Of a DNA stretch of 64,000 bases, positions 39,372 to 48,416 are shown piece by piece. The notes under the pieces were generated by a model. It was not told the DNA's origin. It searched no databases and saw nothing but the letters and a program-made list of their open reading frames with translations. Source of the stretch: Motiliproteus coralliicola (lineage in GTDB: Bacteria > Pseudomonadota > Gammaproteobacteria > Pseudomonadales > Balneatricaceae); contig NZ_QQOH01000005.1 of assembly GCF_003345655.1 (NCBI RefSeq), positions 1 to 64,000 on the forward strand, given 5' to 3'. The translations under genes and the position numbers were made by a program. How positions within the stretch are numbered: position 1 is the first letter of the stretch; every line of letters starts with the position of its first letter.

Positions 39372-40159
39372 TGAGCCCAGCCAGTCGTCAGGGAATCGTT
39401 ATTGTCGCGTTGACCGAGCCGGGTAAGGCGTTGGGCCAGCAGCTTCAAAACCAGCTGTTGGGGGCCGAACTTTGGTACCGCCCCAAGCCGTTCTCTGACA
39501 GGGTGCAGCAGGCTTTTAGCGAAGGCCGCCGACTGATTTTTATCTGCGCCACCGGGATCGTGATTCGTACCCTGGCACCGGTGCTGACCGATAAGAAGCA
39601 GGACCCGCCGGTGCTGGTGATGGACGAGCAAGGGCGGCATGTGATCGCGCTGCTGTCCGGTCACGAGGGCGGCGCCAACGATTGGGCCGCCGAGCTGGCA
39701 GCCCGAATCGGCGCCAAGCCGGTGATCACCAGTGCCCGCCGCTATCAGCAACCGGGCTATACCATCGGGATGGGCTGCGAGCGCAACTGCCCGCTGGAGG
39801 CGTTGGAGTCGCTGCTGTTCGACTGTCTGGCGTTGGCCGGACTGGAGTTGAGCCAGATCGACAGCCTCCACAGCATCGATATCAAGGCCGACGAAGTCGG
39901 ATTGATCCGGTTGGCCGACAAGCTCGGGTTGAGCTACCGGACCTGGGACAAAGCGGCGCTGAGTCAGGTCGAGGACCAGCTCAGCACCCGCTCGGAGTAT
40001 GTATTCAAGACCGTCGGGGTTTACGGCGTGGCCGAATCGGCGGCGCTGGTTGGAGCGCAGCAGCTGCGTACCGATCCGGCCGAACCAGTCGAGCTGGTGC
40101 TCAACAAGCAGAAAAACCCGCAGGCCACCTGCGCCATCGCCCGGGCCTATCGAGGCTGA
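39371..40159 (+). CDS. cbiG: Cobalt-precorrin-5A hydrolase, short CbiG
   Basis: The 262-residue product has the N-terminal CbiG domain (FICATGIVIRTLAPVL near 60, VIALLSGHEGGANDW near 92) and the C-terminal CobE-like domain (YTIGMGCERNCPLEALESLL near 132, YGVAESAALVGA near 220, LNKQKNPQATCAIAR near 245). The usual middle domain of the 350-residue CbiG appears to be missing. CbiG opens the delta-lactone and releases acetaldehyde in the oxygen-independent ring contraction. Confidence 0.88.
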   Translation: MSPASRQGIVIVALTEPGKALGQQLQNQLLGAELWYRPKPFSDRVQQAFSEGRRLIFICATGIVIRTLAPVLTDKKQDPPVLVMDEQGRHVIALLSGHEGGANDWAAELAARIGAKPVITSARRYQQPGYTIGMGCERNCPLEALESLLFDCLALAGLELSQIDSLHSIDIKADEVGLIRLADKLGLSYRTWDKAALSQVEDQLSTRSEYVFKTVGVYGVAESAALVGAQQLRTDPAEPVELVLNKQKNPQATCAIARAYRG

Positions 40160-40200
40160 GGGCGAGTTATGAATTCACGCAATAGGATTAAGTAATCTTT

Positions 40201-40977
40201 ATGACCAAGCTTTTTGTAGTCGGTACCGGTCCTGGTGCCGCCGATCTGGTCGCGCCGCGGGCGCGGGCGGCGGTTGAAGCCAGTACCGATCTGGTCGCCT
40301 ACGGCCTCTATCTGGAGCTGCTCGGCGATGTTTGCGATGGCAAGACCCATCACGACCTGCCGCTGGGTGAGGAGATCAACCGCGCCCGGTTGGCGTTGGA
40401 TCTGGCCGCGTCCGGTAAAACCACCGCGCTGGTTTCCAGCGGCGATATCGGTATCTATGCCATGGCGACGCTGGTGTTCGAGCTGCTCGATCGCCAGCTG
40501 CAGGGACAGGAAGATCAGCCGGAATGGCTCGATGTGGAGGTTGAGGTGATTCCGGGGATTTCGGCGATGCAGGCCGGTGCCAGCCGGGTCGGCGCGCTGC
40601 TGGGACACGACTTCTGCACCATCTCGCTGTCGGATCTGCTGACCCCGTGGCAGACCATCGAGAAGAGGATCCACAGTGCCGGCAGCGGTGACTTCGTGGT
40701 GTCGTTCTACAACCCGGTGTCGAAAAAACGCGACTGGCAGCTCAACAGCGCCCGCGACATCCTGCTGCAGTACCGTCCGGCCGAAACCCCAGTGCTGCTG
40801 GGTCGCCAACTGACCCGCGAAGACGAGTCGATCCGGATCATCCGGCTCGACCAACTCGACGCCAAGGATGTGGATATGTTCACCCTGGTCAGTGTCGGCA
40901 ACAGCGAGTCGCGTCGTATCGTCAACGGTTCCCGCGAGTGGGTTTACACCCCACGCGGCTACCGCAAGAAGCTGTGA
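40201..40977 (+). CDS. cobJ: Precorrin-3B C17-methyltransferase
   Basis: The 258-residue product has FVVGTGPGAADLVAPRA at the N terminus, VSSGDIGIYAMATLVFELL near 79, VIPGISAMQAGASRVGALLG near 115 and FYNPVSKKRDWQL near 166, all CobJ/CbiH marks. No extra C-terminal ferredoxin-like domain is fused. It catalyses C17 methylation and ring contraction. Confidence 0.95.
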   Translation: MTKLFVVGTGPGAADLVAPRARAAVEASTDLVAYGLYLELLGDVCDGKTHHDLPLGEEINRARLALDLAASGKTTALVSSGDIGIYAMATLVFELLDRQLQGQEDQPEWLDVEVEVIPGISAMQAGASRVGALLGHDFCTISLSDLLTPWQTIEKRIHSAGSGDFVVSFYNPVSKKRDWQLNSARDILLQYRPAETPVLLGRQLTREDESIRIIRLDQLDAKDVDMFTLVSVGNSESRRIVNGSREWVYTPRGYRKKL

Positions 40978-41032
40978 TGGAAGCCTTGAAGCATTTTTTG
41001 AAACAACAGTTGAGCCAACGGGAGACCGAACG

Positions 41033-41824
41033 ATGACGGTTTATTTTATCGGTGCCGGTCCCGGCGATCCGGAACTGATGACCCTCAAGGGCCATCGGAT
41101 TCTGCAGCAGTGCCCGGTGGTGCTGTACGCCGGTTCGTTGATTCCGCGCGAGGTGCTCGAATCGGTCGAGGGCAAGGCGGAGCAGATCATCGACACCGCG
41201 TCGCTGGATCTGGAACAGATCATGGCGCTGATCCTTGAGGCACAGCGCAACGGCCAGGACGTGGCTCGGCTGCAGTGCGGCGACCCGTCGCTGTACGGTG
41301 CGATCGGCGAGCAGATCCGTCGGCTACAACAGGCCGGGATCGATTACGAGGTGATCCCCGGGGTCAGCGCGGTGGCGGCATCGGCGGCCTACCTGAAGAA
41401 AGAGCTGACCCTGTCCGGCGTATCCCAGACGGTGATCATGACCCGCTACGAGGGTAAGACCCCGTTCCCGGAGCGTGAGCGCCTACCGCAGCTGGCCCAG
41501 AGCGGTGCCACCCTGGCGATCCACCTGGGGGTGACCCGGATCCACAAGATCGTCGAGGAGCTGATTCCCCACTATGGCGAAGATTGCCCGGTGGCGGTCT
41601 GTTACCGCACCTCCTGGCCCGATCAGGACAAAGTGACTGGCACGCTGAAGGATATCGTCGCCCAGGTGCGCGACAAGGGCTTTACCCGCACCGCGCTGAT
41701 TCTGGTCGGTCCGGTGCTCGACTGCGACGACTTCAACGAGTCTTACCTGTACGCCAAGGACCAACCCCATATCTACCGGCCCCGGGTCAAACCCGAGACG
41801 CCTCGCTCGGTGAAGCGCGATTAG
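41033..41824 (+). CDS. cobM: Precorrin-4 C11-methyltransferase
   Basis: The ATG at 41033 follows GGGAG and gives 263 residues starting MTVYFIGAGPGDPELMTLKG. The motifs LQCGDPSLYGAIGEQI near 81 and VIPGVSAVAASAAYLKKEL near 107 identify CobM/CbiF. A longer frame from 40868 shadows cobJ. A 191-base structured gap follows before cobW. Confidence 0.95.
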   Translation: MTVYFIGAGPGDPELMTLKGHRILQQCPVVLYAGSLIPREVLESVEGKAEQIIDTASLDLEQIMALILEAQRNGQDVARLQCGDPSLYGAIGEQIRRLQQAGIDYEVIPGVSAVAASAAYLKKELTLSGVSQTVIMTRYEGKTPFPERERLPQLAQSGATLAIHLGVTRIHKIVEELIPHYGEDCPVAVCYRTSWPDQDKVTGTLKDIVAQVRDKGFTRTALILVGPVLDCDDFNESYLYAKDQPHIYRPRVKPETPRSVKRD

Positions 41825-41872
41825 CACGAATAAAGAGCGGCAGTAAGAGAAATTTATCGGTGAGCTGAACGT

Positions 41873-41996
41873 TTGGCGCAGGGATGCGCCAACATTGGCC
41901 ACCGGCCAATGCGAGCCCTGGTCAATCAAGCAATTTCGCACAATTGCGCAGACTTGACGGGGCGACAGCTGAAGCGGGCAGGAGGCCCGACTCAGC
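41873..41996 (+). promoter_or_regulatory. Three hairpins upstream of cobW
   Basis: TTGGCGCA-GGGA-TGCGCCAA (41873-41892) and CATTGGCC-ACC-GGCCAATG (41893-41911) are two adjacent perfect 8-base stems. A third, two-part stem pairs GCTGA/TCAGC and CGGGC/GCCCG between about 41968 and 41996, and ends 20 bases before the cobW ATG. None has a T run. They may form a regulatory leader or a processing site between cobM and cobW. Confidence 0.5.
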
Positions 41997-42015
41997 CATA
42001 AATAGAGACACACTG

Positions 42016-43119
42016 ATGCAACTGAATAAGATCCCCACCACCGTGGTTACCGGCTTTCTCGGCAGCGGTAAGACCACGCTGCTGTCCAACGTGCTGAAGC
42101 AGGCCCAAGGCAAGCGAATTGCGGTAATCGTGAATGAATTTGGCGAACTGGATATCGATGCCGACCTGCTGCGTAGTTGCCCGCTAGAATGTGAAGAGCC
42201 GCCTGAAGACGAGGCTCCTGAAGGTTGCGACATCGCCAAAGCGGAGGATGATAGCGGCATCTACGAGCTGGCCAATGGCTGTATCTGTTGCACCGTGGAG
42301 GAGGAGTTCCTGCCGGTGATGGAGCAGCTGGTCGAGCGTCGCGACGATATCGACCATATCCTGATCGAGACCAGTGGTCTGGCGTTGCCCAAGCCGCTGG
42401 TACAGGCGTTCAACTGGCCGGGGATCAAGGAATACTGCACCGTCGATGCGGTGATCACCGTGATCGACGGTCCGGCCGTGGCTGCCGGTCGCTTTGCCCA
42501 CGACACCGACAAGGTCCAGGCGCAGCGCCTGGCCGACGACAGCCTCGACCATGATCCGAGCCTGCAGGAGCTGTTGGAAGATCAGCTTAGTGCCGCTGAT
42601 CTGGTGGTGGTCAGCAAGAACGATCTTCTCGAAGCCGCCGAGCGCGAGCAAGTGGAAGCGGTCGTCACTCAGCGGGTGCCGGCGGCGGTTAAGACCACCT
42701 ATATCAGCCATGGTGAAGCGGATCTGGATCTGTTGATGGGGCTGGATGCGGCCGCCGAAGAACGGATCGAATCGGTCCATAATCACCACGACCATCACCA
42801 TGACCACGGCCACGATCATGACCATGCCCACGATCACTTCGATTCGTTTGTGATTGGCTTGGGTGAGGTCGATAGCGCCAAACTGCAGCAGGTGCTCGGC
42901 GGCCTGATCAACGAATTCAATATCTTCCGGGCCAAGGGTTTTGCCGCGCTTCCGGGTAAACCGATGCGTCAGGTACTGCAGGCGGTCGGTAAGCGGCTGG
43001 ATGTCTATTTCGATCGTCCCTGGAACGCCGACGAAGATCGCCGCACCCAGCTGGTGTTTATCGGCAAAGGGATTGACGAAGCCACCATTCGCAACGCCTT
43101 AGAAACCGCGTTGGCTTAA
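42016..43119 (+). CDS. cobW: CobW, G3E-family GTPase with histidine-rich insert
   Basis: The 367-residue protein has the P-loop TGFLGSGKTTLL near 11, the metal motif GCICCTVEEEF near 90, ETSGLALPKPL near 118 and VSKNDLLE near 200 for guanine recognition. A histidine-rich insert near 255-275 includes HDHHHDHGHDHDHAHDH, and the C-terminal CobW domain follows. CobW GTPases deliver metal; here cobalt delivery to CobN, whose gene follows 21 bases later, is the natural reading. Frames extending upstream to 41884 run into the hairpins and are not supported. Confidence 0.93.
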   Translation: MQLNKIPTTVVTGFLGSGKTTLLSNVLKQAQGKRIAVIVNEFGELDIDADLLRSCPLECEEPPEDEAPEGCDIAKAEDDSGIYELANGCICCTVEEEFLPVMEQLVERRDDIDHILIETSGLALPKPLVQAFNWPGIKEYCTVDAVITVIDGPAVAAGRFAHDTDKVQAQRLADDSLDHDPSLQELLEDQLSAADLVVVSKNDLLEAAEREQVEAVVTQRVPAAVKTTYISHGEADLDLLMGLDAAAEERIESVHNHHDHHHDHGHDHDHAHDHFDSFVIGLGEVDSAKLQQVLGGLINEFNIFRAKGFAALPGKPMRQVLQAVGKRLDVYFDRPWNADEDRRTQLVFIGKGIDEATIRNALETALA

Positions 43120-43140
43120 CCTCGAGTTTGGCGTAGCAAG

Positions 43141-46100
43141 ATGCATCTACTGGCAGCACAACCGGGCGGTTTCGTCGACGATGAGGGCATTATCGACCTG
43201 GATCAGGACCCGGCCGAGGTCGTGATTCTAGCCGCCGCCGACAGTGCGTTGGCGGCGCTGTCCGGTGCGCTGGAGCGTTTCGTTGCGCCAGAGGGCGGAT
43301 CGTTGCCACAGGTTCGACTGGCCAACTGGGTACAGTTGCTCAAACCGGCGGCCTACGACCTCTACGAGCACAAGGTGCTCGAGCAGGCCCGGGTGGTGGT
43401 GGTGTCACTGCTTGGCGGGGCCAGTTACTGGCGTTATGGCTTTGAACGGCTGCAGGCCTGGGCCGAGGCTGATCCGTCACGAACCCTGGTGATCGTGCCG
43501 GGTGACGATGCGGTCGATCCGGAATTGTTCGAGGCCTCCAGTGTTGCCGAGCCCGACTGCCATCGGGTCTGGCGCTACCTGCGTGAGGGCGGCGTCGATA
43601 ACAGCCGCGAGCTGCTGAACTATATTGCCGCCGAGTACTTCGGGTTAGCGCTGAACTGGCGCGAACCGCGACCGTTGCCCCACTGTTTGCTCTACCTGCC
43701 GTGTTCCGCCGGACAAGCCAGCTTCGCCGAATGGCAGGCCTATCGGGATCAGCTATCGATGGCTGACGAGAGACCGATCGTCGCGCTGCTGTTTTACCGC
43801 TCCCATCTGCAGAGCGATAACACGGCGATGTTTGATGGCTTGATCGCGGCGCTGGAGCAGGCCGGTCTTTGCCCGTTGCCGGTGGCGATCGCGTCACTGA
43901 AGGATGCCGAATCCTTGCTACTGGTGAACCGGCTGATCGAGCGCAGCGGTGCCAAGCTGATCATCAACAGCACCGGCTTTGCCTCCAATACCGTCGCCAG
44001 TCCGGAGCTGAGCTCGCAACCGACCCGCTTTGAGTCACCGTTCGAGCAGCCGCTGCCGGTGTTGCAGCTGGTGCTATCGAGCAGTACCGAGCAGGACTGG
44101 CTCGACCACAAGCAGGGCCTGCGCAGCCGCGATATCGCCATGCAGGTGGTGTTGCCGGAGATGGACGGGCGGATCCATACCCGGGCCCTGAGCTTTAAAT
44201 CCGAGAGCCACTTCGATCTGCGGGGGCAGCTGTCGGTGGTGCGCTATGCGCTGCACCCGGAGCGGGCCGATTTTGTCGCCCGGCTGGCGTTGGCTCACTG
44301 CGGCTTGGCGAGCAAACCCAACCCAGACAAGCGGATCGCGCTGATCCTGGCCAACTACCCGACCAAAGACGGTCGAATCGGCAACGGCGTCGGGCTCGAT
44401 ACCCCGGCCTCGACGGTGAATATCCTGCGGGCGCTGCATCGGGCCGGCTATCCGCTTGGCGACGAGGCGGGGCTACCGGAGGATGGGGATAGTCTGATTC
44501 GAGAGTTGTTGGGGGCGGTGACCAACAATCCCAATACCCTGCATCAACGCCACTGTTGGCAATCGATCGCGCTGGAGGACTACCAGCGGGCCTTTGCCGA
44601 GCTGCCCGACGCCTGCCAACAGGCGGTGCTGCAGCGCTGGGGTGGCCCGGAGATGGATCCCAAGTGCCGCAACGGCCGGCTGATGCTGGCCGGCATAAGG
44701 CTCGGAGAGACCTTTATCGGGATTCAACCGGCGCGGGGCTTCAATCTAGATCTGGCGGCCAATTACCACGATCCGGACCTGATTCCGCCCCACAGCTACC
44801 TGGCGTTCTATTTCTGGTTGCGCCACTGCTACGGGGTCGATGCGGTGGTGCATGTGGGCAAGCACGGTAATCTGGAGTGGCTGCCGGGCAAGGGTTCGGC
44901 GCTGTCGGCCGAATGCTGGCCCGATATCGCCCTCGGGCCGATGCCCCATTTCTACCCCTTTATCGTTAACGACCCGGGTGAGGGGGCACAGGCCAAGCGC
45001 CGCACCCAGGCGGTGGTGATAGATCACCTGATGCCGCCGATGAGTCGGGCCGAAACCTACGCTGAACTAGCTGAGCTGGAAGGCTTGGTGGATGAGTATT
45101 ACCAGGCCATGGGGATGGATGATCAGCGCCAGGGCTGGTTGCGCCAGCAGATCATCGAGCAGGTGCGCAAGACCCACCTGGATCAGGAGCTGGCCAGCGA
45201 GGCGGGCGACGATGACGAGGCGTTGCTGAACGAACTCGACGCCTACCTGTGCGATATCAAGGAGGCGCAGATCCGCCACGGTCTGCATATTCTGGGCGAG
45301 CTGCCCAGGCCGCAGAAACTGGCCGAGACCCTGGTGGCGCTGCTGCGCTTGCCGCGCGGTGACGGTGCCGAGGCCCAAGGAATCCTGCACAACCTGGCGC
45401 TGGATCTGGCGCTGCAGCAGGATGGCGAACCTTTCGAGCCGCTGGAGGCCTCGGTTCAGCCCTGGCAGGGCGAACGGCCGGAGGTGCTGCAACAGGTCTG
45501 CGATAGCCATTGGCGCAGCGAAGCCGATACCCGCGAGCGCCTGGAGCTGTTGGCGCAGCAGCTGATCGAGCAGTACCTGCTATCAGATTCGGATTCAGAG
45601 CCGTTCACGGAGCTTGCCGGACTGCCCCGAACCCGAGCCCAGCTCGATTATGCCCGTGCCACCCTGATGCGGGCGTTGAACCTCAGCGCCGAGCAGGAGA
45701 TCGGCGCTTTGCTGGATGGCTTGGAGGGTCGCTTTGTCGACCCGGGCCCGAGCGGCGCGCCGACCCGGGGTCGGCTCGATACCCTGCCCACCGGGCGTAA
45801 TTTCTACTCGGTCGACAACCGCTCAATCCCGTCTCCGGCGGCCTGGGCGATCGGTCAGCGTTCGGCTCAGGCGCTGATCGAGCGGCACTTGCAGGAGCAC
45901 GGTGACTATCCAACCCAACTGGGGTTGTCGGTCTGGGGCACCGCGACCATGCGAACCGGCGGCGACGATATCGCCCAGGCGTTCGCATTGATGGGGGTGC
46001 GACCGATCTGGGCGCCGGGTTCGAACCGGGTGGTCGATTTCGAATTGATCAGCTGCCAGCAGTTGGGGCGGCCGCGGGTGGATGTGACGCTGAGGGTCTC

Positions 46101-47043
46101 CGGATTTTTCCGCGATGCCTTTCCCAACGTGATGCGGCTGTTCGATGCGACGGTGCGTAAACTGGCCGAGCTCGACGAGCCGGGCGACGGTAACCGGATC
46201 CGGGCCCATATCGAACAGCGCCAGGCGCAGCTGCAGACTGAGGGGTTAGATCCCGCTGAGGCCGCGCGCCAGGCCAGCTACCGGGTCTTTGGTAGCAAGC
46301 CGGGGGCTTATGGCGCCGGGCTACAGGGGTTGATCGACGAGCGTTGCTGGGAGCAGCGCTCGGATCTGGCCGAGGCCTACCTGAACTGGGGCGGCTACGC
46401 CTACGGCGATCATCAAGCCTTCGCACAGGCGGGAACTGCGCCTTCTGACGGCAGTCTGAGCGACGGCGTGGAGGCGCCACAAGCGTTCCAGCACCGGTTG
46501 TCGCAGCTCGAGGTGGTGATCCAGAACCAGGACAACCGCGAGCACGATCTGCTCGATTCGGACGATTACTACCAGTTCCAGGGCGGCATGAGCAATGCGG
46601 TGGAACAGTTCGCCGGCAAAGCGCCGCAGATCTACCACGGCGACCACGCCAACCCGATGCAGCCGAAGATTCGGACCTTGAAGGAGGAGTTGAACCGGGT
46701 GATCCGCTCACGGCTGCTGAACCCGAAGTGGCTCACCGCGATGCGCGAACACGGTTACAAGGGCGCATTCGAGATGAGCGCCAGCGTCGACTACCTGTTC
46801 GCCTACGACGCCACCACCGAGCTGATTGACGATTACCAATATCAGCAGGTCAGCGAGACGCTGTTGTTCGAGCCCGAGAATCGGCAGTTTCTGGAGCAAC
46901 ATAATCCGGACGCGCTGGAAGAAATCGCCGAGCGGCTGCTGGAAGCGACCCAGCGTGGGCTCTGGTCCGAGCCCGGCGAGCAGGCTGACAAGCTACAAGA
47001 CCTGCTGCTGGAGTTGGATCAGCGTCAGGAGCAAGCGACCTGA
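43141..47043 (+). CDS. cobN: Cobaltochelatase subunit CobN
   Basis: The 1300-residue protein matches the length of CobN, the large porphyrin-binding subunit of the ATP-dependent cobaltochelatase. Clear family motifs include LANYPTKDGRIGNGVGLDTP near 403, VHVGKHGNLEWLPGKGSALS near 572, LPTGRNFYSVDNRSIPSPAA near 882 and SGFFRDAFPNVMRLFDATV near 985. It would work with the ChlI-ChlD fusion encoded upstream. CobN inserts cobalt late, into hydrogenobyrinate diamide, which contrasts with the CbiX-type early insertion also encoded here. The GCAAG before the ATG is a weak ribosome binding site. Confidence 0.95.
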   Translation: MHLLAAQPGGFVDDEGIIDLDQDPAEVVILAAADSALAALSGALERFVAPEGGSLPQVRLANWVQLLKPAAYDLYEHKVLEQARVVVVSLLGGASYWRYGFERLQAWAEADPSRTLVIVPGDDAVDPELFEASSVAEPDCHRVWRYLREGGVDNSRELLNYIAAEYFGLALNWREPRPLPHCLLYLPCSAGQASFAEWQAYRDQLSMADERPIVALLFYRSHLQSDNTAMFDGLIAALEQAGLCPLPVAIASLKDAESLLLVNRLIERSGAKLIINSTGFASNTVASPELSSQPTRFESPFEQPLPVLQLVLSSSTEQDWLDHKQGLRSRDIAMQVVLPEMDGRIHTRALSFKSESHFDLRGQLSVVRYALHPERADFVARLALAHCGLASKPNPDKRIALILANYPTKDGRIGNGVGLDTPASTVNILRALHRAGYPLGDEAGLPEDGDSLIRELLGAVTNNPNTLHQRHCWQSIALEDYQRAFAELPDACQQAVLQRWGGPEMDPKCRNGRLMLAGIRLGETFIGIQPARGFNLDLAANYHDPDLIPPHSYLAFYFWLRHCYGVDAVVHVGKHGNLEWLPGKGSALSAECWPDIALGPMPHFYPFIVNDPGEGAQAKRRTQAVVIDHLMPPMSRAETYAELAELEGLVDEYYQAMGMDDQRQGWLRQQIIEQVRKTHLDQELASEAGDDDEALLNELDAYLCDIKEAQIRHGLHILGELPRPQKLAETLVALLRLPRGDGAEAQGILHNLALDLALQQDGEPFEPLEASVQPWQGERPEVLQQVCDSHWRSEADTRERLELLAQQLIEQYLLSDSDSEPFTELAGLPRTRAQLDYARATLMRALNLSAEQEIGALLDGLEGRFVDPGPSGAPTRGRLDTLPTGRNFYSVDNRSIPSPAAWAIGQRSAQALIERHLQEHGDYPTQLGLSVWGTATMRTGGDDIAQAFALMGVRPIWAPGSNRVVDFELISCQQLGRPRVDVTLRVSGFFRDAFPNVMRLFDATVRKLAELDEPGDGNRIRAHIEQRQAQLQTEGLDPAEAARQASYRVFGSKPGAYGAGLQGLIDERCWEQRSDLAEAYLNWGGYAYGDHQAFAQAGTAPSDGSLSDGVEAPQAFQHRLSQLEVVIQNQDNREHDLLDSDDYYQFQGGMSNAVEQFAGKAPQIYHGDHANPMQPKIRTLKEELNRVIRSRLLNPKWLTAMREHGYKGAFEMSASVDYLFAYDATTELIDDYQYQQVSETLLFEPENRQFLEQHNPDALEEIAERLLEATQRGLWSEPGEQADKLQDLLLELDQRQEQAT

Positions 47044-47180
47044 GTCGTTGATCGTAAAAGTACGGATACAGCGGATCCGCCCGTTTTAAGAATAAATTAC
47101 GACCGCTTCTTCGGGGGCGGATAGGATAAAATAGATTGTTTGGCCGAACCGAATCGGCCGAGATTACTGGAGAAAGAACA

Positions 47181-48371
47181 GTGCCTAAGCAAGGTATTAT
47201 GGTGTGCGGACATGGCAGCCGTGACAAGGATGCAGAACGCGAGTTCGGCCGGGTAGCGGCCGGGCTGAAGCAACGCTTCCCGGAGCTGCCGGTCGAATAC
47301 GGTTTTTTGGAGTTTTCGGCCCCGAACATCCATATGGGACTCAACGCCCTGATCGACCAGGGGGTCGAAGAGATCCTGGCGGTGCCTGGGATGCTGTTTG
47401 CTGCCACCCATGCCAAGAACGATATTCCATCGGTCCTGACCACCTTCGGTGAGAGCTGTCGCGAACACGGCCGCCAGGTCGAGGTGCAGTACGGTGAGGA
47501 GCTGGGACTGCAGCCGGCGATGATCGACGCCTTCCAGAGCCGCATCTACGAGGCACTGGGGTTGGATCCGGAGAATCCCCCCGAGTCCCTCTACGATACT
47601 CTGCTGGTGGTAGTCGGTCGTGGTACCTCCGATACCGAGGCCAACGCTGAAGCTGCCAAGCTGACCCGCATCGTCAATGAAAATATGGGCTTCGGCTGGG
47701 CCGACACCGTTTACTCCGGCGTCACCTACCCGTCGGTGGGGATCGGTCTGGAGAAGCTGCTGAAGCTAGGTTACAAGCGTGTCGTGGTGGCGCCTTACTT
47801 CCTGTTTACCGGCCGCCTAATCAAGCGGATCTACGGCTACGTCGACAAGGTGGCGGCTGAAAATCCCGGAGTTGAATTTATCAAGGCCGACTACCTGAAT
47901 GACCACCCCAAGGTGATCGATGCGTTCGAGAACCGGGTTCGTGAAATCATGGGCGGTGAGGTTAATGGGGACGAAAACCTGATGCAGTCCTTCCAGCGCC
48001 GTTTAGCCGCTGGTGAAGTGGATATTCACCACCACCATGCCGAGTACCAGCCCGACGGTGACAACCACGAGCACACCCACTCCCACGAGGACAGTCACGG
48101 CAAGGGCCACAGCCATACCCATCACCACGGCCATCACCACCACGGTGATCCTAGCCATGACCATTCGCACGGCCATTCACATGACCATTCCCACGATCAT
48201 GGCCACTCCCACGGTATCTACAAGCATATCGCCCACCCGCTGGGACCGCGCACTATGATCGGTGAAGGGATCTGCTGCTGCTTTATGAGCCAGTTCCCGC
48301 AGGAGATTCTGGACGAAGAAGCCGACCGGATTGGGGATATTGATCCGGCCAGTACGCCAGCACATCAGTAG
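47181..48371 (+). CDS. cbiX: Sirohydrochlorin cobaltochelatase CbiX with histidine-rich region
   Basis: The start is a GTG at 47181 with GGAG upstream, giving 396 residues that begin with PKQGIMVCGHGSRDKDAERE. Two chelatase halves (about 1-120 and 130-260) are followed by a histidine-rich stretch (about 280-345) and a cysteine motif, EGICCCFMSQFP, that may bind an iron-sulfur cluster as in long CbiX proteins. CbiX inserts cobalt into sirohydrochlorin at the start of the oxygen-independent pathway. A 137-base gap with small hairpins separates it from cobN, so it may have its own promoter. Confidence 0.92.
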   Translation: MPKQGIMVCGHGSRDKDAEREFGRVAAGLKQRFPELPVEYGFLEFSAPNIHMGLNALIDQGVEEILAVPGMLFAATHAKNDIPSVLTTFGESCREHGRQVEVQYGEELGLQPAMIDAFQSRIYEALGLDPENPPESLYDTLLVVVGRGTSDTEANAEAAKLTRIVNENMGFGWADTVYSGVTYPSVGIGLEKLLKLGYKRVVVAPYFLFTGRLIKRIYGYVDKVAAENPGVEFIKADYLNDHPKVIDAFENRVREIMGGEVNGDENLMQSFQRRLAAGEVDIHHHHAEYQPDGDNHEHTHSHEDSHGKGHSHTHHHGHHHHGDPSHDHSHGHSHDHSHDHGHSHGIYKHIAHPLGPRTMIGEGICCCFMSQFPQEILDEEADRIGDIDPASTPAHQ

Positions 48372-48382
48372 GCTGGATGGAT

Positions 48383-48411
48383 GCGGCTGGTGACTTGAGA
48401 TGGCCAGCCGC
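48383..48411. terminator. Hairpin between convergent cbiX and AEC genes
   Basis: GCGGCTGG and CCAGCCGC form a perfect 8-base stem around 13 bases in the 45-base gap between the two stops. There is no clear T run. It may still end both transcripts. Confidence 0.5.
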
Positions 48412-48416
48412 TGTAT

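Noticed and set aside
42780-42840. Tandem His/Asp codons in cobW as a possible CRISPR-like or simple DNA repeat
   Set aside because: It is in frame inside a conserved GTPase and encodes a metal-binding insert, as in other CobW proteins.
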